This document shows, in pieces, positions 1 to 9,418 of a stretch of DNA of 64,000 nt. The translations under genes were made by a program, and so were the position numbers. Source of the stretch: Halomonas shengliensis (GTDB taxonomy: Bacteria; Pseudomonadota; Gammaproteobacteria; Pseudomonadales; Halomonadaceae); assembly GCF_900104135.1 (NCBI RefSeq), contig NZ_FNIV01000004.1:308192-372191 (forward strand), written 5' to 3'. The notes beneath the pieces are model-generated. The model saw only the letters and a program-made list of their open reading frames with translations. It was not told the origin of the DNA and did not search any database. Numbering within the stretch: the first letter of the stretch is position 1; the number at the start of each line of letters is the position of its first letter.

Positions 1-890
1 GCGCGGTTCTCGCGCACCTCGCGCACCAGCGAGTAGAAGATCAGGTCGCGCTCGATGGCCTGGCGATGCTCGGGCGCGATCGCCAGCTGCGGGGCGATCT
101 GGCGCCAGGCCGCCAGGGCCTGTTCGGTGTCGGCGCGCACATAGCCGTGCAGGGCGGCGGCGAAGAAGGGGCCGCTGGCCGCACAGTCGGGGCCCAGGCA
201 GCGGGGCACCTGGGTCACCGTGGCGAACGACTGCTGCACCCTGTCGACGGCGGCGAGGGCGCCCTGCCAGCGGCTGCCCAGCAGCCGTCCCAGGTAGCGT
301 GCCAGGCCGCTCTCTCCGGCCTGCCAGGCGAGCATCTGGCGCTCCCAGATCTCCGTCTCACCGATCTCTCCACGGGAGCGCAGGGTATCGAAGAGGGTGT
401 CACAGGCGTCGGGCTGGGAGCGCCCGACTCGCCACAGCTCACGCCCGCCCTCGGCGGCCGTGGCGGGGTCGCGGTCGAGCAGGGCGGTGTAGTAGTAGCA
501 GCGACGCGCGGTGCCCTCCGGCTCGCCGTCGGCCACCGTCAGCAGGTGCGCGCGACGCCCGGCCTGGCCGTACTGGGCGATGGCCTGGCCGCGCAGCCAC
601 TCGGCCAGGGGCGAGTCGGCGTGGCGGTCGATGAAGTCGAGCACCTCGCCGGGGGCGACCTCGGGGAGGCGGTCGCGCAGGCGATGGTAGGCTACGTAGC
701 CGGCCAGCGCGTGGTCGCGGATGGCGGCCTGGTCGACCGCCGGCCAGTCGCCGGCCCGGGCGGCCGCCAGGGCCTCGCGCATGGCGCGGTCATCGGCCTG
801 GGCGGCCTGGGACGGCCCGGCCAGCGGCAGGCAGGCCAGGGCGGCGACGGCCAGGCCGCGCCAGGAGAGCAGGGTGGGGCGCAGGAACAT
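1..890 (-). CDS. slt: Soluble lytic murein transglycosylase, N-terminal part (cut by window edge)
   Basis: The reverse strand reads open from an ATG at 890 to the window edge, giving about 296 residues with no stop. It starts with a signal peptide (basic start, then a hydrophobic Ala/Leu stretch to about residue 30). An Ala/Leu/Arg/Trp-rich helical region follows, of the kind that forms the superhelical U-domain of Slt70-type periplasmic transglycosylases, which cleave the peptidoglycan glycan strand. The catalytic C-terminal domain would lie outside the window, so activity cannot be judged. A GGAGG ribosome site sits 8 bases before the ATG. The family call rests on overall sequence character and is fairly confident. 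Confidence 0.75.
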   Translation of the reverse strand, partial: MFLRPTLLSWRGLAVAALACLPLAGPSQAAQADDRAMREALAAARAGDWPAVDQAAIRDHALAGYVAYHRLRDRLPEVAPGEVLDFIDRHADSPLAEWLRGQAIAQYGQAGRRAHLLTVADGEPEGTARRCYYYTALLDRDPATAAEGGRELWRVGRSQPDACDTLFDTLRSRGEIGETEIWERQMLAWQAGESGLARYLGRLLGSRWQGALAAVDRVQQSFATVTQVPRCLGPDCAASGPFFAAALHGYVRADTEQALAAWRQIAPQLAIAPEHRQAIERDLIFYSLVREVRENR

Positions 891-1065
891 GGCGAAGCCT
901 CCAGCAGAACGTTGCGCGATGCCTCATCCTCGCCCAGGCGCGGGGCGGTGGGATAGTGTCGCCCGGTCACGACAGGCCCCAAGGGGGTCGCGGCGGGCGC
1001 GGATCGCCTGTGGTACCTTGCTGCCTTGATAGCGGAGTTCGCCGCGACGGACAAGGAGAAGGCCC

Positions 1066-1410
1066 ATGGCGCAGAAGGGTGGCAACCTGAAGACGCGGCT
1101 GCGGCGCCGCTCCCGTGTGGTGGCGCAGATCGCCCGGGCACTGCGGCTGTTCGTGCCGATGCTCAGGGACGTGCTGCGTGGGCGCTACCGCCCGGTGCCC
1201 TGGCCGGCCATGCTGTGGATGCTCGCGGCGCTGGTCTACCTGGTCTCGCCGCTGGACCTGATCCCCGACGTCCTGGTGCTGGTGGGGGTGCTCGACGACG
1301 CGGTGATCGTCGGCTGGCTGCTGACCCGAGTCGACGCCGCCCTGGCTCCCTATCGTTCCTGGCGCGAGGGCGGGGTGGACGCGAACGAGGACGACGCCTC
1401 CACGACCTGA
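1066..1410 (+). CDS. YkvA family membrane protein (DUF1232)
   Basis: A 114-residue protein with a very basic N terminus (residues 1-40) and the DUF1232/YkvA signature: SPLDLIPD at 61-68 followed by GVLDDAVIVGWLL at 74-86, within a hydrophobic stretch. The family is of unknown function and probably membrane associated. An AAGGAG-like ribosome site precedes the ATG. The gene stands alone between the divergent transglycosylase gene and the thioesterase pair, with about 40 bases to the latter, so read-through into them is possible. Confidence 0.75.
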   Translation: MAQKGGNLKTRLRRRSRVVAQIARALRLFVPMLRDVLRGRYRPVPWPAMLWMLAALVYLVSPLDLIPDVLVLVGVLDDAVIVGWLLTRVDAALAPYRSWREGGVDANEDDASTT

Positions 1411-1450
1411 TACGATCGTTTGATCGACCCGCGAGACGAGCCCGACCCGC

Positions 1451-1954
1451 ATGACGTTCCCCACCGATGCCTCGCCCGACGCCGCCGACTGGCGGCGTGC
1501 CCTGACCCGCTTCGTCACGGTGATCCCCCATACCCGGGAGCTGGGCCTCGAGGTGCTCGCCGCCGGCCCCGAGGGGGTGCGCATGCGCCTGCCCTGGCAC
1601 ACGGACCTCACCGGCGACGCCGTGCGCGGCCTGGTGCATGGCGGCGTGCTGACCATGCTGCTGGATACCGCCTGCGGTTCGGCGGTGCTGCCGGCCCTTC
1701 CCGCCCCCGAGGTGTGTCCGACCCTGGACCTGCGCGTCGACCACTATCGCCCGGCGCTGGCCGGCGAGCCGCTGGAGGTGGAGGCCTGGACCCGACGGGT
1801 CACCGCCTCCATCGTCTTCACCGAGGGGCGCGTCTGGCAGGCGGGGCACGGCGACGTCGCCCGGGCCGTCGGCAACTTCGTGCGCCTGGGGCCACGCAAC
1901 ACCCCGCCCGGCTTCGCCGCGGCGCTGTTCGCCGAGGAGGACGCCCATGCCTGA
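1451..1954 (+). CDS. PaaI/YbgC-type hotdog thioesterase (first of pair)
   Basis: A 167-residue hotdog-fold protein of the PaaI thioesterase family, which hydrolyses acyl-CoA thioesters. The HGG motif is at residues 63-65, followed by an acidic residue (Asp72) in the usual position on the long helix, and then a DLRVDHYRPA strand typical of the family. The substrate cannot be read from sequence. Its stop codon overlaps the start of a second, divergent thioesterase gene by 8 bases, so the two are translated from one message and may form a hetero-oligomer (inference). Confidence 0.75.
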   Translation: MTFPTDASPDAADWRRALTRFVTVIPHTRELGLEVLAAGPEGVRMRLPWHTDLTGDAVRGLVHGGVLTMLLDTACGSAVLPALPAPEVCPTLDLRVDHYRPALAGEPLEVEAWTRRVTASIVFTEGRVWQAGHGDVARAVGNFVRLGPRNTPPGFAAALFAEEDAHA

Positions 1955-2417
1955 GGGCTTCCATCGCGCCGCCTGGCTGGCGCGCACCCGTGACGACCGT
2001 GACCTGGCCGCCTGGCTGGCGCTGATCCCCTACGCCCGGCGCATCGGCGTCAGCGCCGAGCCCGATCCCACGGGCGACGGCCTGCGCTACCGTCTCGAGC
2101 CGCACCCGGGCAACGTCGGCAACGTCATGCTGCCGGCGCTGCACGGCGGCGTGGTGGCGGCCTTCATGGAGACCGCCGCGACCCTCGACCTGATGCTGGC
2201 CACCCGCGAGCCGCGGCTGCCGCGGGTGGTGGACCTCTCCATCGACTACCTGCGCGCCGCGCGCCTCGCGCCCACCTTCGCCCGCTGCGAGCTGCTGCGC
2301 GAGGGGCGCCGGCTGGCCAACGTCACGGTCAGCGCCTGGCAGGCGCGTGAGACGGCTCCGGTGGCCACCGCGCGACTGCACTTCGTGCTGGGTGAGCCCG
2401 ACGCCGAGGATCGCTGA
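1947..2417 (+). CDS. PaaI-type hotdog thioesterase (second of pair)
   Basis: A 156-residue hotdog-fold protein starting inside the end of the preceding thioesterase gene. It has HGG at 66-68 with Glu75 as the likely helix acid (the first paralogue has Asp there) and a VVDLSIDYLRAAR strand. Similarity to its partner is limited to the fold motifs, so this is an old pair, not a recent duplication. Likely an acyl-CoA thioesterase of unknown substrate. It ends just before the heat-shock promoter of htpG. Confidence 0.7.
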   Translation: MPEGFHRAAWLARTRDDRDLAAWLALIPYARRIGVSAEPDPTGDGLRYRLEPHPGNVGNVMLPALHGGVVAAFMETAATLDLMLATREPRLPRVVDLSIDYLRAARLAPTFARCELLREGRRLANVTVSAWQARETAPVATARLHFVLGEPDAEDR

Positions 2418-2429
2418 GCCTCCCCGCGC

Positions 2430-2457
2430 CTTGAAAAGCGTCGCGGGACCCCCATAT
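2430..2457 (+). promoter_or_regulatory. Heat-shock (sigma-32) promoter of htpG
   Basis: CTTGAAA at 2430-2436, a 13-base spacer, then CCCCATAT at 2450-2457. This matches the sigma-32 consensus (CTTGAAA, 11-16 bases, CCCCATNT) at every informative position. It lies about 57 bases upstream of the htpG start, where the heat-shock promoter of an hsp90 gene is expected. Confidence 0.9.
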
Positions 2458-2513
2458 CGATTGCCGGTTACGAACATGCCGTCATGTCGAGAAGAGAGAG
2501 GGGTTCACGCCAC

Positions 2514-4421
2514 ATGACCACCGCGACGCACCACGAGGAGACCCTCGGCTTCCAGACCGAGGTGAAGCAGCTGCTCCACCTGATGATCCACTCCCTGTAC
2601 TCCAACCGGGAGATCTTCCTGCGCGAGCTGATCTCCAACGCCGCCGACGCCTGCGACAAGCTGCGCTACGCGGCGCTGGACGATGACGCCCTCTACGAGG
2701 GAGACAGCGAGCTGCGCATCGAGATCGAGCACGACGCCGAGGCGGGCACCGTCACCGTGCGCGACAACGGCATCGGCATGAGCCGCGACGAGGTGATCAG
2801 TAACCTCGGCACCATCGCCCGCTCCGGCACCGCCGAGTTCCTCAAGCAGCTCTCCGGGGAGCAGCAGAAGGACGCCCGCCTGATCGGCCAGTTCGGGGTG
2901 GGCTTCTACTCCGGCTTCATCGTCGCCGACGAGGTCACGGTACGCACCCGCAAGGCGGGCAGCGACCACGCCGAGGGCGTCGAGTGGCGCTCGAAGGGCG
3001 AGGGCGAGTTCACCGTCGCCGATGTCGAGCGCGAGGCCCACGGCACCGAGATCGTGCTGCACCTCAAGGCCGATGCCCAGGAGTTCGCCGACGACTTCCG
3101 CCTGCAGAGCCTGGTGCGCAAGTACTCCGACCATATCGAGGTGCCGGTGCGCATGCCCAAGGTCGAGAAGGCCCGCGACGAGGAGGGCAACGAGATCGAG
3201 GGCAGCGAGACGGTCACCTGGGAGACCGTCAACGAGGCCACCGCGCTGTGGGTGCGCCCCAAGGGCGAGATCTCCGACGAGGAGTACAAGGCCTTCTACA
3301 AGCACGTGGCCCACGACTTCTCGGACCCGCTGACCTGGAGCCACAACAAGGTCGAGGGCAAGCTCGAGTACACCAGTCTGCTCTACGTGCCGGGCCGCGC
3401 GCCCTTCGACCTCTATGAGCGCGACGGCGCCCGGGGCGTGAAGCTTTACGTGCAGCGCGTCTTCATCATGGACGACGCGGAGCAGTTCCTACCGCTCTAC
3501 CTGCGCTTCATCAAGGGCGTGCTGGATACCCGCGACCTGTCGCTCAACGTCTCCCGCGAGCTGCTGCAGCAGGACCCCCAGGTCGAGAAGATCAAGTCCG
3601 CGCTGACCAAGCGGGCGCTGGACATGCTCAAGAAGCTGGCCAAGGACCAGGAGGCCTACCAGACCTTCTGGAACACCTTCGGCAGCGTGCTCAAGGAGGG
3701 GCCGGCGGAGGACTTCGCCAACCGCGAGAAGATCGCCGGCCTGCTGCGCTTCTCCACTACCCACACCGACAGCGCCACCCAGGACCAGTCCCTGGCCGAC
3801 TACGTCGAGCGCATGCCGGAGGGGCAGCAGAAGATCTACTACATCGTCGCCGACGGCTTCAATGCGGCGAAGTCCAGCCCGCACCTGGAGATCTTCCGCA
3901 AGAAGGGCATCGAGGTGCTGCTGCTGCACGACCGCATCGACGAGTGGCTGATGAGCCACCTCCACGAGTACGACGGCAAGAGCTTCGTCGATGTCGCCAA
4001 GGGCGAGCTCGACCTCGGCGAGATCGAGGGCGAGGAGGAGAAGAAGGCCCAGGAGGAGACCGCCAAGGCCAAGGAGGATCTGGTCAAGCGGGTCCGCGAG
4101 GCGCTGGGCGAGAGCGTCCAGGAGGTCAAGGTGACCCACCGTCTCACCGATTCGCCGGCCTGCGTGGTGCTGCCCGAGCACGAGATGGGCTTCCAGATGC
4201 GCCGCCTCATGGAGGCCGCCGGCCAGAAGGTGCCGGAGGTCAAGCCGATCCTCGAGCTCAACCCCGAGCACGCGCTGGTGGCGCGCCTGGAGCAGACCGA
4301 GGGCGAGGGCTTCGCCGACCTGGCCCATGTGCTGCTCGACCAGGCGATCATCGCCGAGGGCGGTCACCTCGATGACCCGGCCGTCTACGTCAAGCGCCTC
4401 AACGCCCTGCTGAGCGCCTGA
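2514..4421 (+). CDS. htpG: Chaperone HtpG (bacterial Hsp90)
   Basis: 635 residues when started at the ATG at 2514, close to the 624 of E. coli HtpG. The N-terminal ATPase domain begins with [13 protein letters not shown] and contains [16 protein letters not shown] (ATP lid and catalytic Glu/Asn region), DNGIGM and QFGVGFYS. The middle domain has [11 protein letters not shown] and [10 protein letters not shown], and a dimerisation domain follows. An upstream in-frame ATG at 2484 exists, but GAGAGAGGGG lies well placed for 2514 and homologues begin there. Cytosolic ATP-dependent chaperone, transcribed from a sigma-32 promoter and followed by a hairpin terminator. Confidence 0.97.
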   Translation: MTTATHHEETLGFQTEVKQLLHLMIHSLYSNREIFLRELISNAADACDKLRYAALDDDALYEGDSELRIEIEHDAEAGTVTVRDNGIGMSRDEVISNLGTIARSGTAEFLKQLSGEQQKDARLIGQFGVGFYSGFIVADEVTVRTRKAGSDHAEGVEWRSKGEGEFTVADVEREAHGTEIVLHLKADAQEFADDFRLQSLVRKYSDHIEVPVRMPKVEKARDEEGNEIEGSETVTWETVNEATALWVRPKGEISDEEYKAFYKHVAHDFSDPLTWSHNKVEGKLEYTSLLYVPGRAPFDLYERDGARGVKLYVQRVFIMDDAEQFLPLYLRFIKGVLDTRDLSLNVSRELLQQDPQVEKIKSALTKRALDMLKKLAKDQEAYQTFWNTFGSVLKEGPAEDFANREKIAGLLRFSTTHTDSATQDQSLADYVERMPEGQQKIYYIVADGFNAAKSSPHLEIFRKKGIEVLLLHDRIDEWLMSHLHEYDGKSFVDVAKGELDLGEIEGEEEKKAQEETAKAKEDLVKRVREALGESVQEVKVTHRLTDSPACVVLPEHEMGFQMRRLMEAAGQKVPEVKPILELNPEHALVARLEQTEGEGFADLAHVLLDQAIIAEGGHLDDPAVYVKRLNALLSA

Positions 4422-4445
4422 CCCCACCGCGTCACCTTCTCCGCT

Positions 4446-4477
4446 GCAGGCCGCCTTCGGGCGGCCTGCGCGCCTTT
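4446..4477 (+). terminator. Terminator after htpG
   Basis: A perfect 10-bp stem, GCAGGCCGCC / GGCGGCCTGC, with a TTCG tetraloop, followed by a short pyrimidine stretch containing TTTGT. It sits 24 bases after the htpG stop. Confidence 0.8.
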
Positions 4478-4572
4478 GTCCCTTGCCTTCCTGCCTCCCG
4501 CGGCGCACCGTTGTCGAGACGTTTCTGCCCCGGATGCTTGCCTTTTCATCGCCTTCGACGCATTTTCGACGG

Positions 4573-4601
4573 TTGTGCAATGCGGCATTGTCCGGTATGA
4601 A
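4573..4601 (+). promoter_or_regulatory. Possible pntAB promoter with internal palindrome
   Basis: TTGTGC (4573-4578), a 17-base spacer and TATGAA (4596-4601) form a weak sigma-70-like promoter 51 bases before the pntA start. The spacer carries a perfect 13-bp palindrome, CAATGC-G-GCATTG (4578-4590), which could be a regulator site. This is a pattern reading only. Confidence 0.35.
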
Positions 4602-4651
4602 TATCCGGTCTGACCTATGCAAGAATTCAATAACCAACCGGGAGATCCAAC

Positions 4652-6223
4652 GTGAAGATTGGTGCACCCAGGGAGCTCGCCAAGGGCGAGGCGCGTGTGG
4701 CGCTGACCCCTGACAGCGCGCAGTTCATCCAGAAGCTTGGACATGACTGCCTGATCGAGAGCGGTGCCGGCGTGGCCGCCGGCTTCGACGACCAGGCCTA
4801 TCGCGACGCCGGCGTCAGCGTGGTCGACGGCGCCGAGGCGCTGTGGAGCGAGGCCGAGGTGGTGATCAAGGTCCGTGAGCCCGAGGACGCGGAGGTCAAG
4901 CACCTGCGCCAGGGGCAGACCCTGATCAGCTTCTTCTGGCCGGCCCAGAACGAGGAGCTGCTGGAGAAGTGCCGTGCCCAGGGCGCCACCGTGGTGGCCA
5001 TGGACATGGTGCCGCGCATCTCGCGGGCCCAGAAGATGGACGCCCTCTCCTCCATGGCCAACATCGCCGGCTATCGCGCGGTGATCGAGGCGGGCAACAA
5101 CTTCGGACGCTTCTTCACCGGCCAGGTGACCGCCGCCGGCAAGGTGCCGCCGGCCAAGGTACTGGTGGTGGGTGCCGGCGTGGCGGGCCTCGCCGCCATC
5201 GGCACCGCCACCAGCCTGGGTGCAGTGGTGCGCGCCTTCGACGTGCGTCCCGAGGTGGCCGAGCAGATCGAGTCCATGGGTGCCGAGTTCCTGTTCCTCG
5301 ACTTCGAGGAGAGCCAGGATGGCGCCGAGACCGGCGGCTATGCCGCGCCCTCCAGCCCCGAGTTCCGCGAGAAGCAGCTGGAGTGCTTCCGCGAGCAGGC
5401 ACCGGACGTGGACATCGTCATCACCACCGCGCTGATTCCCGGCCGCCCCGCGCCCAAGCTGTGGCTCGAGGACATGGTCAAGGCCATGAAGCCCGGCTCG
5501 GTGATCGTCGACCTGGCGGCCGAGAAGGGCGGCAACTGCGACCTCACGGTGCCCGACGAGAAGGTGGTGACCGACAACGGCGTGACCGTGGTCGGCTACA
5601 CCGACTTCCCGTCGCGCATGGCGACCCAGTCGTCGCTGCTCTACGCCACCAATATCCGCCACATGCTCACCGACCTGACGCCGGAGAAGGATGGCCAGAT
5701 CGTCCACGACATGGAGGACGACGTCATCCGCGGCGCCACGGTGACCCATCAGGGCGAGGTCACCTTCCCGCCGCCGCCGCCCAAGGTGAAGGCGATCGCC
5801 GCGGCGAAGCCCAAGCCCAAGGAGAAGGAGCCGACCCCCGAGGAGAAGAAGGCCGCCGAGCACGCCGCCTTCAAGGCCCAGACCAAGCGCCAGGTGACCC
5901 TGCTCGGCGTCGGCGGCGCGCTGATGCTGCTGCTCGGCCAGGTGGCCCCGCCCTCCTTCATGCAGCACTTCATCGTCTTCGCCCTGGCCTGCTTCGTCGG
6001 CTTCCAGGTGATCTGGGGGGTCAGCCACTCCCTGCACACGCCGCTGATGGCGGTGACCAACGCCATCTCCGGGATCATCATCCTGGGCGCGATCCTGCAG
6101 ATCGGCTCGGGCAACGGCCTGGTGACCCTGATGGCGGCCATCTCGGTGCTGGTGGCGACCATCAATATCGTGGGCGGCTTCCTGGTGACACGCCGGATGC
6201 TGGCCATGTTCCAGAAATCATGA
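4652..6223 (+). CDS. pntA: NAD(P) transhydrogenase subunit alpha
   Basis: 523 residues, the full fused form (E. coli PntA is 510). Subunit of the proton-pumping transhydrogenase that makes NADPH from NADH using the proton gradient. The N-terminal NAD(H)-binding part ([19 protein letters not shown]) resembles alanine dehydrogenase, with a Rossmann motif [13 protein letters not shown] near residue 172. A Lys/Pro/Glu-rich linker (about 375-400) leads to four hydrophobic helices at the C terminus. The start is a GTG with GGGAGA 6-7 bases upstream. pntB begins 16 bases after the stop. Confidence 0.96.
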   Translation: MKIGAPRELAKGEARVALTPDSAQFIQKLGHDCLIESGAGVAAGFDDQAYRDAGVSVVDGAEALWSEAEVVIKVREPEDAEVKHLRQGQTLISFFWPAQNEELLEKCRAQGATVVAMDMVPRISRAQKMDALSSMANIAGYRAVIEAGNNFGRFFTGQVTAAGKVPPAKVLVVGAGVAGLAAIGTATSLGAVVRAFDVRPEVAEQIESMGAEFLFLDFEESQDGAETGGYAAPSSPEFREKQLECFREQAPDVDIVITTALIPGRPAPKLWLEDMVKAMKPGSVIVDLAAEKGGNCDLTVPDEKVVTDNGVTVVGYTDFPSRMATQSSLLYATNIRHMLTDLTPEKDGQIVHDMEDDVIRGATVTHQGEVTFPPPPPKVKAIAAAKPKPKEKEPTPEEKKAAEHAAFKAQTKRQVTLLGVGGALMLLLGQVAPPSFMQHFIVFALACFVGFQVIWGVSHSLHTPLMAVTNAISGIIILGAILQIGSGNGLVTLMAAISVLVATINIVGGFLVTRRMLAMFQKS

Positions 6224-6239
6224 ACCGCGGAGACAACCC

Positions 6240-7682
6240 ATGCTGAGTCAAGGATTCGTGTCTGCCGCGGCGATCGCGGCAAGTGTGCTGTTCATCCTCT
6301 CCTTGGGGGGGCTGAGCAATCAGGAAAAGGCCAAGCGGGCGGTGTGGTACGGCATCGTCGGTATGGCGGTGGCGGTGTTCTTCACCGCCTTCGGCCCGGG
6401 CATCGGCGCCTACGGCTGGATGATCCCGATGATGATCATCGGCGCCGGCATCGGCGTCTATGTGGCCAAGAAGGTCGACATGACCGAGATGCCGCAGCTG
6501 GTGGCGGCGCTGCACAGCTTCGTCGGCCTGGCGGCGGTGTTCGTCGGCTGGAGCGCCGACCTCGAGCGGCGTCGCGTGCTCGCCGCGCGTGCCGTCGAGG
6601 CGAGCACCGACCAGTTCTCCGCCTTCGCCGCCCTGGTGGCGACCAAGGCACCGGACGAGCTGATGTTCCTGCAGATCGAGGTGGTGCTGGGCGTGTTCAT
6701 CGGCGCGGTGACCTTCACCGGCTCGGTGATCGCCTTCGGCAAGCTGGCCGGCAAGGTGGACGGCAAGCCGAAGCAGCTGCCCGGCGGGCATATGCTCAAC
6801 GCCGGCGCAGCGGCGCTGTCGCTGCTGCTGGCCATCCTCTACCTCAACGGTGCCGGCTTCTGGACCCTGCTGCTGATCGCCGCCCTGGCGTTCTTCATCG
6901 GCTACCACCTGATCATGGGCATCGGCGGCGCCGACATGCCGGTGGTGGTGTCGATGCTCAACAGCTACTCCGGCTGGGCCGCGGCGGCCATCGGCTTCAC
7001 CCTCTCCAACGACCTGCTGATCGTCACCGGCGCCCTGGTGGGCTCCTCCGGTGCCATCCTGTCGTACATCATGTGCAAGGCGATGAACCGCAACTTCCTC
7101 AACGTCATCCTCGGCGGCTTCGGCGGCAGCCAGGGCCCGGCGGCGGAGATCGAGGGGGAGCAGGTGGCCATCGACGCCGGTGGCGTGGCCAGCGCCCTCA
7201 ACGACGCCGACAGCGTGATCATCGTGCCGGGCTACGGCATGGCGGTGGCCCAGGCGCAGAACGCGGTCAGCGAGCTGACCCGCAAGCTGCGCAGTGCCGG
7301 CAAGGAGGTGCGCTTCGGCATCCACCCGGTGGCGGGTCGCCTGCCCGGCCACATGAACGTGCTGCTGGCCGAGGCCAAGGTGCCCTACGACATCGTGCTG
7401 GAGATGGACGAGATCAACGACGACTTCGCCACCACCGACGTGGTGATCGTCATCGGCTCCAACGATATCGTCAACCCGGCCGCCCAGGAGGATCCCAACA
7501 GCCCCATCGCCGGCATGCCGGTGCTGAAGGTGTGGGAGGCCAAGCAGGTGTTCGTCTGCAAGCGTGGCCAGGGTACCGGCTACTCCGGCATCGAGAACCC
7601 GCTGTTCTTCAAGGAGAACACCCGGATGTTCTACGGCGATGCCCGGGAGAGCATCGACTCGCTGCTGCCGCAGATCGACTGA
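6240..7682 (+). CDS. pntB: NAD(P) transhydrogenase subunit beta
   Basis: 480 residues (E. coli PntB 462). About nine membrane helices occupy the first 280 residues and form the proton channel. The C-terminal NADP(H)-binding domain contains the family motif [11 protein letters not shown] near residue 330. With pntA it builds the inner-membrane transhydrogenase. Supplying NADPH would suit PHA synthesis encoded 9 kb away, but that link is inference. A hairpin terminator follows. Confidence 0.97.
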   Translation: MLSQGFVSAAAIAASVLFILSLGGLSNQEKAKRAVWYGIVGMAVAVFFTAFGPGIGAYGWMIPMMIIGAGIGVYVAKKVDMTEMPQLVAALHSFVGLAAVFVGWSADLERRRVLAARAVEASTDQFSAFAALVATKAPDELMFLQIEVVLGVFIGAVTFTGSVIAFGKLAGKVDGKPKQLPGGHMLNAGAAALSLLLAILYLNGAGFWTLLLIAALAFFIGYHLIMGIGGADMPVVVSMLNSYSGWAAAAIGFTLSNDLLIVTGALVGSSGAILSYIMCKAMNRNFLNVILGGFGGSQGPAAEIEGEQVAIDAGGVASALNDADSVIIVPGYGMAVAQAQNAVSELTRKLRSAGKEVRFGIHPVAGRLPGHMNVLLAEAKVPYDIVLEMDEINDDFATTDVVIVIGSNDIVNPAAQEDPNSPIAGMPVLKVWEAKQVFVCKRGQGTGYSGIENPLFFKENTRMFYGDARESIDSLLPQID

Positions 7683-7727
7683 GCCGGCCAACCGCCCGGG
7701 CCGAGGCCCGGGCGCTGTCGCCTCGAG

Positions 7728-7752
7728 ACGCCCCCTTCGTGGGGCGTTTTTC
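7728..7752 (+). terminator. Rho-independent terminator after pntB
   Basis: ACGCCCC / GGGGCGT stem with a short TTCG-containing loop, immediately followed by a run of T (7747-7751). It closes the pntAB operon. A second GC-rich palindrome (GCCCGGGCC / GGCCCGGGC type) lies just upstream at about 7693-7713. Confidence 0.85.
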
Positions 7753-7793
7753 GTTACACTGCGCCCATCGATTCCGACCGACACGGGGCGACC

Positions 7794-8873
7794 ATGACCG
7801 ACCAACCCCTGCGCGTGGCGGTGCTCGGCGGCGGCAGCTTCGGCACCGCGCTGGCCAGCATCGCCGCCGACAACGGCGCCCGGGTGCGCCAGTGGCTGCG
7901 CGACCCGGCGCTGGCCGAGCAGATCAACCGCGAGCACGTCAACGGCCGCTACCTGCCCGACTACGCCATCAACCCTGCGGTGGTTGCCGCCACCGGGATG
8001 GCCGAGGTGCTCGAGGGCGCCGACCTGGTGCTGGTGGCGATCCCCTCCAAGGCGTTCCGCGAGGTGGTGCGCCAGGCGCGCCCCTTCCTCGCCCCGCAGC
8101 AGATCCTGGTGACCACCACCAAGGGCATCCAGGAGGAGGGCTTCAAGCTGATGAGCCAGATCCTCGAGGAGGAGACCGGCTTCGCCCATATCGGCGTGAT
8201 CTCCGGGCCCAACCTCGCCTCCGAGGTGGCCGACAAACAGCTGACCGCCACGGTGATCGCCAGCGACGACCCCGAGACCCGCACCCGGGTGCAGACGGCA
8301 CTGGGCTGCGACTACTTTCGGGTCTACGCCAGCAACGACCGCTACGGGGTGGAGCTCGGCGGGGCGCTCAAGAACATCTACGCCATCGCCGCCGGCATGG
8401 CCGCCGCGCTGGGCATGGGCGAGAACACCCGCAGCATGCTGATGACCCGGGCGCTGGCCGAGATGAGCCGCTTCGCCGTGGCCCAGGGCGCCAACCCCAT
8501 GACCTTCCTGGGACTGGCCGGGGTTGGGGACCTCATCGTTACCTGCTCCTCGCGGCTGTCGCGCAACTACCGGGTCGGCTACGCCCTGGGCGAGGGCAAG
8601 TCCCTCGACGAGGCGGTGGAGGCCCTGGGTCAGGTGGCCGAGGGGGTCAACACCGTGCGCCTGGTCCGCGACAAGGCGCGTGCCGAGGGCATCTACATGC
8701 CGCTGGCCGAGGGGCTCTACCAGGTGCTCTTCAAGGGCGTGCCGGCCAAGGAGATGGCGAAGATGCTGATGCTGGGCGAGCAGAGCAGCGACGTGGAGTT
8801 CGTGCTGGCCCGGGAGGATGTCCAGCGCGCCCATCGCGAGCGTGCCGGTGAAACGGGAGGCGAGCATGGCTGA
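7794..8873 (+). CDS. gpsA: Glycerol-3-phosphate dehydrogenase [NAD(P)+]
   Basis: 359 residues. Makes sn-glycerol-3-phosphate from dihydroxyacetone phosphate for phospholipid synthesis. The N-terminal Rossmann motif GGGSFGTA is at 12-19, followed by [13 protein letters not shown] and [11 protein letters not shown]. The C-terminal domain carries the catalytic Lys region [10 protein letters not shown] (about 192) and [13 protein letters not shown]. It is slightly longer than E. coli GpsA (339) through a C-terminal extension rich in Arg/Glu. The stop overlaps the sixA start (ATGGCTGA), so the two genes are coupled. A TACACT -10-like box lies at 7755-7760. Confidence 0.96.
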   Translation: MTDQPLRVAVLGGGSFGTALASIAADNGARVRQWLRDPALAEQINREHVNGRYLPDYAINPAVVAATGMAEVLEGADLVLVAIPSKAFREVVRQARPFLAPQQILVTTTKGIQEEGFKLMSQILEEETGFAHIGVISGPNLASEVADKQLTATVIASDDPETRTRVQTALGCDYFRVYASNDRYGVELGGALKNIYAIAAGMAAALGMGENTRSMLMTRALAEMSRFAVAQGANPMTFLGLAGVGDLIVTCSSRLSRNYRVGYALGEGKSLDEAVEALGQVAEGVNTVRLVRDKARAEGIYMPLAEGLYQVLFKGVPAKEMAKMLMLGEQSSDVEFVLAREDVQRAHRERAGETGGEHG

Positions 8874-9342
8874 GCGGCTCTGGCTCATGCGCCACGGCGA
8901 GGCCGCCCCGGGCGCCCCGGACCGCGAGCGAGCGCTCACCGACCACGGCCGGGAGGAGGCGGGGCGCATGGCGGCCTGGCTGGCCGGCCAGCATGGAGTG
9001 GGTGAGGCGCGCCTGCTGGCGAGCCCCTACCGCCGCGCCCTTCAGAGCGCCGCGGCGCTGGCCGAGGCGCTCGAGGTGGAGATCGAGCCCCTCGCCCTGA
9101 TCACGCCGGACGACGCCCCCGAGGCGGTGAGCGACTGGCTGCTCGAACAGCCGGCGGGGCGGCCGCTGATCCTGGTCAGCCATATGCCGCTGGTGGGGGC
9201 GCTGACCGGGCTGCTGGTGGAGGGACGGACGGACCGTGGCCTCGGCTTCCCCACCGCCGCTGTGGCGGAACTCGAGGCCGAGGTGTGGGCGGCAGGCTGT
9301 GCCCGCCTGGCACGCTTTGTCAGCCCTGCCGATCTCGGCTGA
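8866..9342 (+). CDS. sixA: Phosphohistidine phosphatase SixA
   Basis: 158 residues of the histidine phosphatase superfamily. The phosphate-accepting RHGEA is at 9-13, the second catalytic His is in LVSHMPLVG near residue 106, and an Arg is in [10 protein letters not shown]. SixA removes phosphate from His-containing phosphotransfer domains. An ATG 48 bases upstream is in frame, but CGGGAGG precedes the ATG at 8866 and homologues start with LWLMRHGEA. It overlaps gpsA by 8 bases, a common gammaproteobacterial pairing. Confidence 0.85.
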   Translation: MAERLWLMRHGEAAPGAPDRERALTDHGREEAGRMAAWLAGQHGVGEARLLASPYRRALQSAAALAEALEVEIEPLALITPDDAPEAVSDWLLEQPAGRPLILVSHMPLVGALTGLLVEGRTDRGLGFPTAAVAELEAEVWAAGCARLARFVSPADLG

Positions 9343-9418
9343 GCCAGGATCAGGACCGTACGCGAGGGCGCTGGGGGCAAGCCGAAGAGGAGATACCGCC
9401 TCTCCTGACCAGCCGCCG

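Noticed and set aside
66..956. 296-codon forward ORF opposite the lytic transglycosylase gene
   Set aside because: The reverse frame has a signal peptide, ribosome site and transglycosylase-like sequence; the forward frame is Gly/Ala/Gln-rich shadow.
6162..8969. 935-codon open frame on the reverse strand across pntB and gpsA
   Set aside because: It is antisense to two clear genes, is rich in His, Gly, Ala and Asp, and arises from the strong GC bias at third positions.
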